This document shows, in pieces, positions 43,113-51,773 of a DNA stretch of 64,000 nt. The DNA is from Pyrinomonadaceae bacterium (lineage in GTDB: Bacteria > Acidobacteriota > Blastocatellia > Pyrinomonadales > Pyrinomonadaceae). The stretch covers positions 682,001 to 746,000 of the forward strand of contig JANQRU010000004.1 of NCBI GenBank assembly GCA_028284415.1, written 5' to 3'. A program made the position numbers and the translations under genes. How positions within the stretch are numbered: the stretch's first letter is position 1; each line of letters starts with the position of its first letter. The notes under the pieces are model-generated. The model did not search any database. It saw only the letters and a list, made by a program, of their open reading frames with translations, and was not told where the DNA came from.

Positions 43113-43595
43113 TTAGAAACTTGGAAGCATGTCACGCCAGCTGGTCTTGAGTTTAAAATTCGGGCAATGCACATTGTAAACTGAATTAGTCATCTTTGAG
43201 TATTTGCTGACCTCGGCTAACATAAGTTTGGTACCCAAGCCGGGATAGGCGTTTTTGGCATGTGTGAGCCAGCGGAGCGTCCGAGAAATTTCTTCGTCGG
43301 AATTGTTGAACCATCTTGTAATAGCAGCCACCGAGTGTTGAGCTTTAATACGTCGTGCCACCTCGCTATCCCAATCTTTCATGAGTCGGGAACGATGTAG
43401 CTGTCTAGCATTGCGAGCGTGAGTTTTGTTCCAATTGAAGTTATGCATCTGAAAGTAGATGTCCCCACCCCGATGGTATGGTATCGCATTAAATGCCCAT
43501 AGTTTAACTAACTTACGTGCAGTTGGGATAAGTCCGTATTCCCAAGTTTCTCCCAATATTTTGTCTTTCACCCATTCCCTCTGCGGATACATCAT
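43113..43595 (-). CDS. Unrecognised 160-aa basic, Trp-rich protein
   Basis: No family recognised. The protein is basic with many Trp, His and Asn and no signal peptide or TM segment. Noticeable stretches are YHRGGDIYFQMHNFNWNKTH, HSVAAITRWFNNSDEEISRT and YNVHCPNFKLKTSWRDML. The coding assignment rests on a strong AAGGAG ribosome site nine bases before tandem ATG codons and on its isolation between two well-bounded regions. A micro-ORF with its own ribosome site lies just upstream. The flanks are AT-rich and the gene is alone, suggesting an accessory gene. Confidence 0.7.
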   Translation of the reverse strand: MMYPQREWVKDKILGETWEYGLIPTARKLVKLWAFNAIPYHRGGDIYFQMHNFNWNKTHARNARQLHRSRLMKDWDSEVARRIKAQHSVAAITRWFNNSDEEISRTLRWLTHAKNAYPGLGTKLMLAEVSKYSKMTNSVYNVHCPNFKLKTSWRDMLPSF

Positions 43596-43931
43596 TTTAT
43601 TTTCTCCTTTTTATAAACCTCCTGTTGGTTTGAGACTCTTTTGCATAAAATGCCCCTTTTTATAAACAACAGCACTTGAACTTATCTAATGACAACTTGG
43701 CAACTTTTGTGCCTTATCTAAATGTTGTGCAAAATTAATAACTTAGAGTTAACAGGTTTTAGGAATAAGTATTTTTCAGCGGTTTCATATGAAAAAATTC
43801 GCAGCTGAAGTCTGGTAAGTATGTAAAGATTTTGAAACGTGATATGAAGATTTAGTTTGGTATGTCCAAACAAAAAACTTGGATTTTTAGAACGGAAGAG
43901 TGTTTGGTCATTAAGTGTTTAGCAAAATATT
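43596..43931. other. 336-bp gap between the Trp-rich gene and the OpuB-type permease
   Basis: Apart from the micro-ORF at its left end I see only AT-rich sequence here. There is no hairpin with a T run after the permease/binding-protein gene and no convincing -35/-10 pair, although TATAAA-like boxes occur on the minus strand near 43610 and 43660. Confidence 0.5.
43611..43646 (-). other. Micro-ORF MQKSLKPTGGL upstream of the Trp-rich gene
   Basis: ATG at 43646 is preceded by TTTATAAAAAGGGG; the 11-codon frame ends in TAA at 43611, whose last bases are part of a second TTTATAAAAAGGAG block that serves the next gene. The near-duplicate ribosome-site block (one base different) suggests either a leader peptide or a small duplication. 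Confidence 0.45.
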
Positions 43932-45500
43932 CTAAAAGTTTTGCTTTTCCACCCAATCCTTTGCAACATCTTTCGGTTGGCGACCTTTTCCATCGACTTC
44001 GTAATTTAGTTTTTGCATTTCTTCTGTCGAAATTGCTCCATCTAATTGCTTGAAAATCCCCTGCAATTCGGGATGTTTTTCTAGAGTTTTTTTTCTTGCA
44101 ACGAACATTGCTTCGTATGGTGGAAAGTATTTTTTGTCATCTTCGAGTTGGACTAAATCCATTGTCGAGATTAAACCGTCAGTTGAATATCCAACTATTA
44201 AATCTAATTCGCCTGCGTCCAAAGCTCGATATGTTAGAGCGAGTTCCATTTCTCTCGGTTGGGTTTCAAACTCAAAATTGTAGGCTTTTTTCAGTCCAGG
44301 ATAACCGTCTTCACGCGACATAAAATCTTGGTCAAGACCAACTCGCCAATCTTTTGTATCTGCTGCAACGACATCAGAAATTGTTTTTAGATTCTTCTCT
44401 TTCGCAATTTTTGCTGTAACTAAAATCGCATAATCATTGGCAAAGCCGAGCGGTTGGCTCACGCCAAAATCAAATTTTTCAGCAAGTTCTTCTTTAACTT
44501 CTTCGAAAACTTTTCGTGCGTCTGAAATCGGTTTCTTTTTCAAAATCACAGCGTAGGAAGTTCCTGAGTATTCGGGATAAACATCTATTTCCCCCGTCAA
44601 CATCGTACGATGTGCAAGCGTCCCGCCGAGTTCAAAATTTCGTTCAACAGCAACACCTTTTTTCTCTAAACTCTGTGCCATAATCTCGGCGAGAATTAAA
44701 TTTTCAGTGAAATCTTTTGAGCCAACAACTATTTTGTTTTTATTATTTTCTGTTTGAAAAGAGGATAAAATGTTCGGGACAAAACTTCCTAAAATTAAAA
44801 CTGAAACTAAAGCTGTTCCGCCTAAAACGACAAGTTTTCTTCTTTTATCTGCAACAATATTTTCCGAAGTTTTTGGACGATAAAGTTTGGCGATTTGCCC
44901 CAAACCAAAATCAGCGAGCAAAGCTAAAATTGCCGAAAAAATTCCTCCTGCGAGAAGTAAATTGTTATCGTTTTGCCGTAACCCACGGAAAATATAAGTT
45001 CCAAGTCCGCCCGCACCGACCGCCGCCGCAATTGTTGCAACACCGACCGAAATAACAACAGCGACACGAATCCCCGTTAAAATTACAGGCATCGCAAGAG
45101 GTAATTCAACTTGCCAAAGAATCTGCCAATCCGTCATTCCCATCGCTGTTGCGGATTCTTTAACCTTTCGATTAATCCCCAAAATTCCCGTAACCGTATT
45201 ACGAATAATTGGAAGTAAAGCATAAAGTGCGAGTGCGATAATTGCTGTTTTTGCACCGACTCCGCCGATTAAAGGAATCGGAATCAAAAGTCCAAATAAG
45301 GCAAGCGAAGGGACAGTCTGCATTACATTTGCAAAACCCAAAATTGGAGTCTGCAAAGACTTAAATCGAGTCAGCAAAATCCCAAGTGGCACGCCAATCA
45401 AAACCGCAAACGCCGTCGAAACAAACACAAGAAAAATGTGCTCACGAGTTAGAGCGAGAATTTCTAAGAAATTTTGTTGTATGAATTCTATTAAAGACAC
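43932..45500 (-). CDS. OpuB-type betaine/choline ABC permease fused to its substrate-binding protein
   Basis: One chain of 522 residues combines a permease (about 1-225, six TM helices, with the EAA loop region GINRKVKESATAMGMTDWQILWQVELPLAMP) and, after another TM helix (about 228-250), an OpuAC-type binding domain (about 258-522). The latter starts VVGSKDFTENLILAEIMAQSLE and includes GTLAHRTMLTGEIDVYPEYSGT. Such fusions are known for quaternary-amine osmoprotectant importers. The start codon is GTG with no clear ribosome site. The partner ATPase is on the same strand upstream at 46.8-47.5 kb but separated by an opposing gene. Confidence 0.93.
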   Translation of the reverse strand: MSLIEFIQQNFLEILALTREHIFLVFVSTAFAVLIGVPLGILLTRFKSLQTPILGFANVMQTVPSLALFGLLIPIPLIGGVGAKTAIIALALYALLPIIRNTVTGILGINRKVKESATAMGMTDWQILWQVELPLAMPVILTGIRVAVVISVGVATIAAAVGAGGLGTYIFRGLRQNDNNLLLAGGIFSAILALLADFGLGQIAKLYRPKTSENIVADKRRKLVVLGGTALVSVLILGSFVPNILSSFQTENNKNKIVVGSKDFTENLILAEIMAQSLEKKGVAVERNFELGGTLAHRTMLTGEIDVYPEYSGTSYAVILKKKPISDARKVFEEVKEELAEKFDFGVSQPLGFANDYAILVTAKIAKEKNLKTISDVVAADTKDWRVGLDQDFMSREDGYPGLKKAYNFEFETQPREMELALTYRALDAGELDLIVGYSTDGLISTMDLVQLEDDKKYFPPYEAMFVARKKTLEKHPELQGIFKQLDGAISTEEMQKLNYEVDGKGRQPKDVAKDWVEKQNF

Positions 45501-45582
45501 TTTTGTATAAAAAAATTGTAACAGACTTTAGTCTGCAACAAAGCAACCGTTTCAAAAAATCAATGCATCGGATAGCTGAATT

Positions 45583-46749
45583 ATGAAAAAGAAGACCTCA
45601 GTTAAGAACTTTGATATAAACAGCTTGAAAGTAGCAAAGCCTTGTCATGTCGGTTGGGAAAGCATGTCGGGAGATGAAAAAATCCGCCACTGTAATGCTT
45701 GCCAACTTAATGTTTATAACATCAGTGAAATGACAAAAAATGAAGTTACTTCCTTAATCAAGAACTCTAACGAAAGACTTTGCGGAAAGATATATAAACG
45801 AAATGATGGAACTGTCATAACTAAAGACTGTCCAATAGGACTTCGAGACTATCGCAAAAAAATTTCACGCTTGGCAGGTGCAACTTTCACCGCGATTTTG
45901 AGTCTATTTTCTGTAGGCTTTGGACAAAGTGATTCAGAAGCAGAAATAAAAAAGACTACAGAAATTACAAGAAAAGATAGTCAAAGCGAGAAAAGCACCT
46001 TATTTGGAGAAATAACAGACAAAGCTGGGGCTCTTATTCCAAATGCTGAAATAGAACTCTCCAGAAAAAATAAGAACTTTACTTTAAAAACAAGAACCTC
46101 TGACAACGGTAATTTTAAGCTGTCTGGATTATCTGAAGGAATTTACAGTATTACCGTTAGAAATGATTACTTTAAAACTTATAAAATTGAGCATTTAGTA
46201 GTCAAAAAAAATGAAAATATAGAACTAAATATAAATCTAGAAGCAAAAGATATAGTAGTTGGAATTATCCTTGATGCTTATGATGATAAAAAAACAATCA
46301 ATACAAAAAATCACATTTCTAATGAAATAGAACTTAAACCTTCTTTAATCAGAACCTCTTCGCTAAATAGAAAGAGTCATATAAAAGGAATTATAAGGGA
46401 TTCGGTTGGTGCAGTTATACCAGCAGCAAAAGTAGAACTTAAGAGCAAAAATAAAAGCGGAAAAAAGTATAAAGTAAAAAGCTCTGATAAAGGAAAATTC
46501 TCCTTTGAATCCGTTCCACCAGGGAATTACCAACTTAAGATAAAGTATTCGGGGTTTGAGACTTACAAAATTGATAACCTTTTTGTAAAAAAGAATGAAA
46601 ATATTGATTTAAATGTAACTTTGCACCCAAAAGAATCTACGGTAACTATTGGAATTTTTGTCGATGAGCCCTTATTAAATAGAACAGACGGGAGTTTAAC
46701 AAATACAATAAGTGGAGAAAATATGCGGAAGTTGCCAATTAGAAATTGA
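45583..46749 (+). CDS. Cys-motif N-domain, TM helix and two CarboxypepD_reg domains
   Basis: A 388-residue protein. Residues 1-90 form a compact domain with five Cys (21, 37, 40, 67, 83) in the pattern PCHVGWESMSGDEKIRHCNACQ..., then LCGKIYKRNDGTVITKDCP; this looks like a metal-binding module seen at the N-terminus of other Blastocatellia proteins. A TM helix follows (about 94-113). Two carboxypeptidase-regulatory-like beta-sandwiches (about 138-220 and 264-350) are 40-50% alike and were probably duplicated. The C-terminus TISGENMRKLPIRN recalls the start of a TonB plug, as if cut from an Oar-like receptor. Function unknown. It lies between, and opposite to, the two OpuB genes. Confidence 0.85.
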   Translation: MKKKTSVKNFDINSLKVAKPCHVGWESMSGDEKIRHCNACQLNVYNISEMTKNEVTSLIKNSNERLCGKIYKRNDGTVITKDCPIGLRDYRKKISRLAGATFTAILSLFSVGFGQSDSEAEIKKTTEITRKDSQSEKSTLFGEITDKAGALIPNAEIELSRKNKNFTLKTRTSDNGNFKLSGLSEGIYSITVRNDYFKTYKIEHLVVKKNENIELNINLEAKDIVVGIILDAYDDKKTINTKNHISNEIELKPSLIRTSSLNRKSHIKGIIRDSVGAVIPAAKVELKSKNKSGKKYKVKSSDKGKFSFESVPPGNYQLKIKYSGFETYKIDNLFVKKNENIDLNVTLHPKESTVTIGIFVDEPLLNRTDGSLTNTISGENMRKLPIRN

Positions 46750-46751
46750 TT

Positions 46752-47498
46752 TCATTCAGTTACCAATGTATCCAAATATTCTTGCACAAGCGGTAAGTCA
46801 CTTTCCCGAAAATTCTCAGGCGTTTCGACTAAGGCAACTTTTCCTTTATCTATCAAACAAATTCTTGTTCCAAGTGCAAAAGCTTCTTGCAGATCGTGAG
46901 TTACAAAAACAGCGGTTTTGCCTAAATCTTTAACCAATTTCGCAAATTCTTTTTGCAGATGGCTTCGAGTTATCGCATCCAACGCCCCGAAAGGTTCGTC
47001 CAACAGAAGCATATCCGGGTTCGCCGCCAAAGCCCTTGCAACACCTACTCTTTGACGCTGACCGCCTGATAATTCACGCGGAAAACGCTTAGCAAACTTT
47101 TGTGGGTTTAAGCCAACAAGTTCAAGCAATTCATTTGTCCTTTTCTGCTTTTCCGCATCGCTCCATTTTTCTAGACTTGGCACTAAACCAACATTTTTTT
47201 CAACATCAAAATGCGGAAAAAGCCCCGCTTCCTGCAAAACATAACCGATTCGCCGACGCAATTTTATCGCATCCCAATCTGTCGTTGCTTTTCCCTCAAC
47301 CAAAACTTCCCCGCTCGTCGGTTCAATCAAACGGTTGATGAGTTTTAAAGTCGTCGTCTTTCCACAACCCGATTCGCCCAAAAGCACTAGAATCTCGCCT
47401 TGCTTAATTTCGAGATTGATATTCTTCAAAATCTGAATCTCACCAACCGCAAAATCAACATTGCGAAATTCGACCATAATTTCGGGCAATTCGGACAT
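46752..47498 (-). CDS. OpuB/ProV-type ABC transporter ATP-binding protein
   Basis: ATPase of the quaternary-amine importer, 248 residues. Walker A is GESGCGKT (about 58-65), the signature LSGGQRQRVGVARAL, Walker B MLLLDEPFGALD and the switch His in VTHD. The TLKLINRLIEPTSGEVLVEGK stretch is typical of the ProV/OpuA group; the regulatory CBS domains found in OpuAA/ProV are missing. Its permease/binding partner lies 1.25 kb downstream, beyond a gene on the other strand. Tail-to-tail distance to that gene is 2 bp. Confidence 0.93.
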   Translation of the reverse strand: MSELPEIMVEFRNVDFAVGEIQILKNINLEIKQGEILVLLGESGCGKTTTLKLINRLIEPTSGEVLVEGKATTDWDAIKLRRRIGYVLQEAGLFPHFDVEKNVGLVPSLEKWSDAEKQKRTNELLELVGLNPQKFAKRFPRELSGGQRQRVGVARALAANPDMLLLDEPFGALDAITRSHLQKEFAKLVKDLGKTAVFVTHDLQEAFALGTRICLIDKGKVALVETPENFRESDLPLVQEYLDTLVTE

Positions 47499-47543
47499 AC
47501 TTAAACCTTACAGACTTTCTTATTGAAACGCTAACTTGGGATT

Positions 47544-49070
47544 TTATGTGAGCAAAGGTTTCATCAAACTGAGCATAATAATTATTAATATCGCTCCAAC
47601 AATATCCAGCAAAATTCCGTATCGCATCATTTTCATTAAAGGAATGTATCCCGAGCCGTAAACGATTGCGTTTGTTGGAGTTGAAACAGGAAGCATAAAG
47701 CCGAGACTTGCTCCAAGTGTAGCACCGAGTGCAGGGATGAAGGGATCTGTCCCTTGTGCTTGAGCAATAGCAATCACGACGGGAACAACCATATTTGCGG
47801 AAGCTGTATTTGAAGATGTTTCGGAAATTAGAACGGCAACGAAAACCGACGCGACTAACAAACCGAAACCTCCGTCGGAAGGTAAAAGCGAAGTTAGATT
47901 TCTGCCAACAGATTCCGCCAATCCTGTTTCAAAAGATAAAACTCCAAGTGCAAATCCGCCACCGAAAAGTAGAATTACACCCCAATCAATCTTGGCTGCT
48001 TCTCGCCAAACGATTGCTTTTTCACTCTTTTTATTTCCAGGTAAGAGAAAAAGCAACATTGCCCCGATTAAAGCCGCAACCGCTTCGGGAAAACTTCCGC
48101 GAACCGTTTTATAAATCGTGCTTTCCTCGCCCGCAAAGAGTCCAACTAGACCTGCAAAAACCCAGAGCGAAACAGCAACGCCGAAAGCAATCATTGTGGA
48201 TTTTTGTCCGCGTGTCCAACCGCCTAATTCTTCCCTTTCTTTCTGAATCATCTCCGCACAACCGGGGATTTTTTTGACGCCTGCGGGAGCAAGATAATTG
48301 AAGTAATAATAAAGGAACAAATATAAGACAATAGCAATTGGAGCACCGATAAGCATCCATTTAAAGAATGAAATATCCCTACCGAGTTGCTCACGCATAA
48401 AGCCTATGCCGATGACATTTGGCGGAGTTCCAATAGGTGTCATCAAACCGCCAATTGTTGCAGCGAATGAAGTTATAAGCATCAAGACGGTTGCATAACT
48501 GCGATTAATCTTAACGCCTGTTTCTTTTTCGTGTTTGAATAAAAATCTGATTATCGAAAGCCCGATGGCAAACATCATTGCTGTTGTTGCCGTATTGGAA
48601 ATCCAAGCTGAACTAAAAGCCGTTGCAAGCCCGAATGCAAACAAAATCCTTGAAGGTCTGGCATCAATCCATTTCAAGGAAAGCACCCCGTAAGCAAAGC
48701 GTTTGTCGAGGTCATGTATAAAAATCGCTCTCGCCAAAATAAAAGAGCCGATAAACAAAAAAATCAAAGGATTGCCAAATGGGGCGAAAACTTCTTTAGC
48801 TGGAGCAACCTTAAAAACGACACACAAAACCGCCCCGATCAAAGCCGTAACCGAAAGCGGCAAAGTCTCACAAATCCACAAGATCATGACCACCGAAATC
48901 ACTGCTGCCAAACTGTGTGCCTCGGCATTCAAATTAAGCGGTGCAAAATAAATCGTCACAAAAGCAAACGGTGCAAAGAAATACCCAGCCCGCGAACGCC
49001 ATCTATCAAACTTCGATTTCGTTGCGGCAACGTCTTCTAAACCTTCAAATTTTTCTTTGTTTTCAGACAT
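47544..49070 (-). CDS. SLC13/DASS-family anion:sodium symporter
   Basis: A 508-residue carrier with about 12 TM segments for di- or tricarboxylates, sulfate or a similar anion. The SLC13 hallmarks are ITSFAATIGGLMTPIGTPPNVIGIGF near residue 220 and SETSSNTASANMVVPVVIAIAQ near 415 (the two SNT/STPN substrate-Na sites), with ATLGASLGFMLPVSTPTNAIVYG close to the end. The substrate cannot be chosen from sequence. It is 45 bp upstream of the OpuB-type ATPase gene on the same strand and may be co-transcribed. Confidence 0.92.
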   Translation of the reverse strand: MSENKEKFEGLEDVAATKSKFDRWRSRAGYFFAPFAFVTIYFAPLNLNAEAHSLAAVISVVMILWICETLPLSVTALIGAVLCVVFKVAPAKEVFAPFGNPLIFLFIGSFILARAIFIHDLDKRFAYGVLSLKWIDARPSRILFAFGLATAFSSAWISNTATTAMMFAIGLSIIRFLFKHEKETGVKINRSYATVLMLITSFAATIGGLMTPIGTPPNVIGIGFMREQLGRDISFFKWMLIGAPIAIVLYLFLYYYFNYLAPAGVKKIPGCAEMIQKEREELGGWTRGQKSTMIAFGVAVSLWVFAGLVGLFAGEESTIYKTVRGSFPEAVAALIGAMLLFLLPGNKKSEKAIVWREAAKIDWGVILLFGGGFALGVLSFETGLAESVGRNLTSLLPSDGGFGLLVASVFVAVLISETSSNTASANMVVPVVIAIAQAQGTDPFIPALGATLGASLGFMLPVSTPTNAIVYGSGYIPLMKMMRYGILLDIVGAILIIIMLSLMKPLLT

Positions 49071-49166
49071 TTATATTTTGGAGTGACAATGAAAATCATT
49101 TGTTAATGCAGTAAATAATAGTTAATATATATCCGTTAAACAAATAGGAATTTTTACAGAAGAAAA

Positions 49167-49478
49167 ATGACTGCCGTAATAGAAAGTCTTATTGAAATTG
49201 ATGAAAACCAAGTTGCTTGGATAGCCGATACAAAAATCAAAGTTATCGAAGTTGCTTTGGACAAACTCGCACATGGCTCAAGCCCGGAAGAAATTCATTT
49301 CCAATATCCACATCTTTCTCTAGCACAAATCCACGCTGCACTTTCCTATTATTACTCGCATCGTGAAGAACTTGACGGGCAAATTCTTCAACGATTGAAA
49401 GAAGTAAATAACCTTGCTTCTCAAAATCTAAACTCACCATTGCAAAAAAAATTGCGTGAATTGAAAGACCAAAAATGA
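49167..49478 (+). CDS. DUF433 protein, probable antitoxin
   Basis: A 103-residue protein. The DUF433 helix-turn-helix region is IADTKIKVIEVALDKLAHGSSPEEIHFQYPHLSLAQIHAALSYYY (about 20-65), a form that pairs with PIN-like DUF5615 proteins in type II toxin-antitoxin modules. A longer C-terminal tail (LNSPLQKKLRELKDQK) probably wraps the partner. Its stop overlaps the toxin start as ATGA. Likely autoregulates its own promoter. Confidence 0.88.
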   Translation: MTAVIESLIEIDENQVAWIADTKIKVIEVALDKLAHGSSPEEIHFQYPHLSLAQIHAALSYYYSHREELDGQILQRLKEVNNLASQNLNSPLQKKLRELKDQK

Positions 49479-49822
49479 GCGTAAAACTTTATATGGATGT
49501 TCACGTTAAACGTGCCGTTACAGATGGTTTGCGTCTGCGTGAGGTGGACGTTTTAACACCTCAAAACGACGGTACAACTGAACTTGAAGATGATTTACTT
49601 CTAGACCGTGCAACTGAGTTAGGTCGTGTTTTATTTTCCTTAGATGATGACCTTTTGCGAGAAGCAAATGAACGACAACAAAAGGGAGAATATTTTACGG
49701 GTGTGATTTATGCCCACCAGCTAAATATCACAGTTGGACAATGTATTGATGATTTAGAGCTTCTTGCAAAAGCTACAGATTCTGAGGAATGGAAAAATTC
49801 AGTAGTTTATTTACCCCTTTAA
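49475..49822 (+). CDS. DUF5615 PIN-like toxin
   Basis: A 115-residue PIN-like (Mut7-C/VapC-related) protein. The pattern LYMDVHVKRAVTDGLRLREVDVLTPQNDGTTELEDDLLLDRATELGRVLFSLDDDLL contains the acidic residues of the family (Asp8, then the Asp/Glu pair and the final DDD). Probable ribonuclease toxin neutralised by the DUF433 partner, whose stop overlaps its ATG. It ends 1 bp from a convergent small gene. Confidence 0.87.
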   Translation: MSVKLYMDVHVKRAVTDGLRLREVDVLTPQNDGTTELEDDLLLDRATELGRVLFSLDDDLLREANERQQKGEYFTGVIYAHQLNITVGQCIDDLELLAKATDSEEWKNSVVYLPL

Positions 49823-49823
49823 T

Positions 49824-50066
49824 TTATTTGTGATCACATTTCTTAAATGCAATCAGTCCATATTCACCTTCTGCAAATTTATTCTTTTTACATTGCACAA
49901 TATCACCTGATGAAAATTGCCAATAATCGTGTTCGGGGTCGTCACTTTCTTCCAAGATCCGATAACAATCTTTGTGTTCATGAAAAGATCTGACAGGGAC
50001 CCAAGTTGTAGTGTTTGGTCTATCATAAGTTGTAGCAGAAATATAGATCAGAGTTTTTCCAGCCAT
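49824..50066 (-). CDS. Small hypothetical protein, 80 aa
   Basis: Not recognised. The sequence looks like a single compact beta-rich domain with two Cys (residues 34 and 58) and a C-terminal FKKCDHK; it includes TYDRPNTTTWVPVRSFHEHKDCYRILEE and DYWQFSSGDIVQCKKNKF. Starts at ATG 50066, 3 bp after the guaA stop on the same strand, so it is probably the last gene of a guaA operon. There is no signal peptide. Confidence 0.75.
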   Translation of the reverse strand: MAGKTLIYISATTYDRPNTTTWVPVRSFHEHKDCYRILEESDDPEHDYWQFSSGDIVQCKKNKFAEGEYGLIAFKKCDHK

Positions 50067-50069
50067 ATT

Positions 50070-51617
50070 TTATTCCCACTCAATCGTTGAAGGTGGTTTT
50101 GATGAAATGTCGTAAACAACACGGTTTACGCCTCTAATTTCTGAAGTGATTCTTGAAGAAACTTTGGCGAGAAAATCGTGCGGAAGTCTTGCCCAATCGG
50201 CGGTCATTCCGTCGGTTGAAGTTATTGCACGTAAAGCAATTGTTTTTTCGTAGGTGCGGAAATCGCCCATAACGCCGACGGATTGGATTGGTAAAAGGAC
50301 GGCGAAGGCTTGCCATGTTTCGTTGTATAAATCGTTTTCATGAAGTTCTTCGATAAAAATTTTGTCAACACTTTGGAGGAGTTCGACTTTTTCGGGTGTA
50401 ATGTCGCCGAGAATTCGCACGGCGAGTCCCGGACCGGGAAATGGATGACGTTGGAGAATTTCGTCGGGAATGTCCAAATCTTTTCCAATGACGCGGACTT
50501 CATCTTTGAATAATTCCCGAAGCGGTTCGATTAGTTTGAAATTCATTTTTTCGGGTAAACCACCGACATTGTGATGTGATTTTATCGTTACGGATGAACC
50601 GCGAAGCGATACGGATTCAATAACATCGGGATATAAAGTTCCCTGTACAAGATATTCTACATCGCCGTCTATTTTGTGAGCTTCCGCATCGAAGACTTCG
50701 ATGAATTTTCGTCCGATTATCTTGCGTTTTTCTTCGGGATCGGTGATGTTTTTTAGTTCTTCATAAAATTCTTTGCTGGCATCAACTCCGACAACATTTA
50801 AGTGTAATTTATCTTTGTAGAGTTTGAGTGTATCTTCAAATTCTCTGTGGCGTAGCAAACCATTATTGACGAAAATACAAATTTGACGGTCGCCAATTGC
50901 TTCGTGAACGAGAGTTGCAGCAACGGTTGAATCAACTCCGCCCGAAAGTCCGCAGACGACTTTGCCTGTTTCCCCAACTATTGATTTGATTTTTTCAACC
51001 TCTTCTTCAATAAATTGCTTTGGTGTCCAATCACCATGGCATCCGCAAATATCGAATAGATAATTTCGCAAAATATCCTTGCCTTTTGGCGTGTGCGAAA
51101 CTTCGGGGTGAAACTGAACAGCAAAAATTTGGCGTTCAGGGTTTTCGATTGCTGTGATAACTTCACCTGTTGTTGCAGTTTTGTTAAAGCCTTCAGGCAA
51201 TTCCGTAACGTGATCGCCATGGCTCATCCAGACATCTAGTTTTTCAGGTAAATCTTTAAAAAGAGAGGTTTTTCCGCTCAAACGTTTGAGTTTGGCGTGT
51301 CCATATTCTCTCGCTTCAGCAGGTTCAGATTTTCCACCCAAATCAATCGCAAGCATCTGCATTCCGTAGCAAATACCCAAAATCGGAGCATCAATGTTAT
51401 CGTAAAAATCGGAATCAACTCTTGGAGCATCTTCATCAGTAACACTTGAAGGTCCACCCGATAAAATCACGCCTTTCGGATTCATTTCAACAATTTTTTC
51501 TACCGAAAGATGAAAAGGATGAATTTCACAATAAACACCCTGTTCACGCACACGTCGAGCGATAAGTTGAGTGTATTGTGAACCGAAATCAAGAATTAAA
51601 ATAAGTTCGTGTTGCAA
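50070..51617 (-). CDS. guaA: GMP synthase (glutamine-hydrolysing)
   Basis: Converts XMP to GMP using glutamine amide nitrogen and ATP. A class I glutamine amidotransferase comes first (nucleophile Cys83 in GICYGMQ, His in QFHPEVSHTPKG), then the ATP-pyrophosphatase with P-loop GLSGGVDST and the dimerisation domain ending DISSKPPSTIEWE. The start is TTG at 51617: GGAG lies nine bases before it and the resulting 515 residues begin right at the conserved HELILILDFGSQYTQ. A longer frame from 51707 adds 30 non-homologous residues. Complete and presumably active. Confidence 0.96.
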   Translation of the reverse strand: MQHELILILDFGSQYTQLIARRVREQGVYCEIHPFHLSVEKIVEMNPKGVILSGGPSSVTDEDAPRVDSDFYDNIDAPILGICYGMQMLAIDLGGKSEPAEAREYGHAKLKRLSGKTSLFKDLPEKLDVWMSHGDHVTELPEGFNKTATTGEVITAIENPERQIFAVQFHPEVSHTPKGKDILRNYLFDICGCHGDWTPKQFIEEEVEKIKSIVGETGKVVCGLSGGVDSTVAATLVHEAIGDRQICIFVNNGLLRHREFEDTLKLYKDKLHLNVVGVDASKEFYEELKNITDPEEKRKIIGRKFIEVFDAEAHKIDGDVEYLVQGTLYPDVIESVSLRGSSVTIKSHHNVGGLPEKMNFKLIEPLRELFKDEVRVIGKDLDIPDEILQRHPFPGPGLAVRILGDITPEKVELLQSVDKIFIEELHENDLYNETWQAFAVLLPIQSVGVMGDFRTYEKTIALRAITSTDGMTADWARLPHDFLAKVSSRITSEIRGVNRVVYDISSKPPSTIEWE

Positions 51618-51773
51618 AATAGAATATCTCCAAAGTTTATTAAAGAAAGGATTATAACTTGAGTTGGAAATTGTGCGAAGCCAACTGGTGAAGAATTTAT
51701 TCGTCAAAAATTAAACTCTCTGATATATTCATCTGCAAGCTCTACCGACCATAATAAAAGGAAAAATTACAGA

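Noticed and set aside
47795..48277. 160-codon plus-strand frame inside the SLC13 gene
   Set aside because: Antisense to a well-recognised membrane transporter; highly basic and with no start signals.
51618..51707. 30-residue N-terminal extension of GMP synthase
   Set aside because: Non-homologous sequence; the TTG at 51617 has a ribosome site and gives the normal family length.
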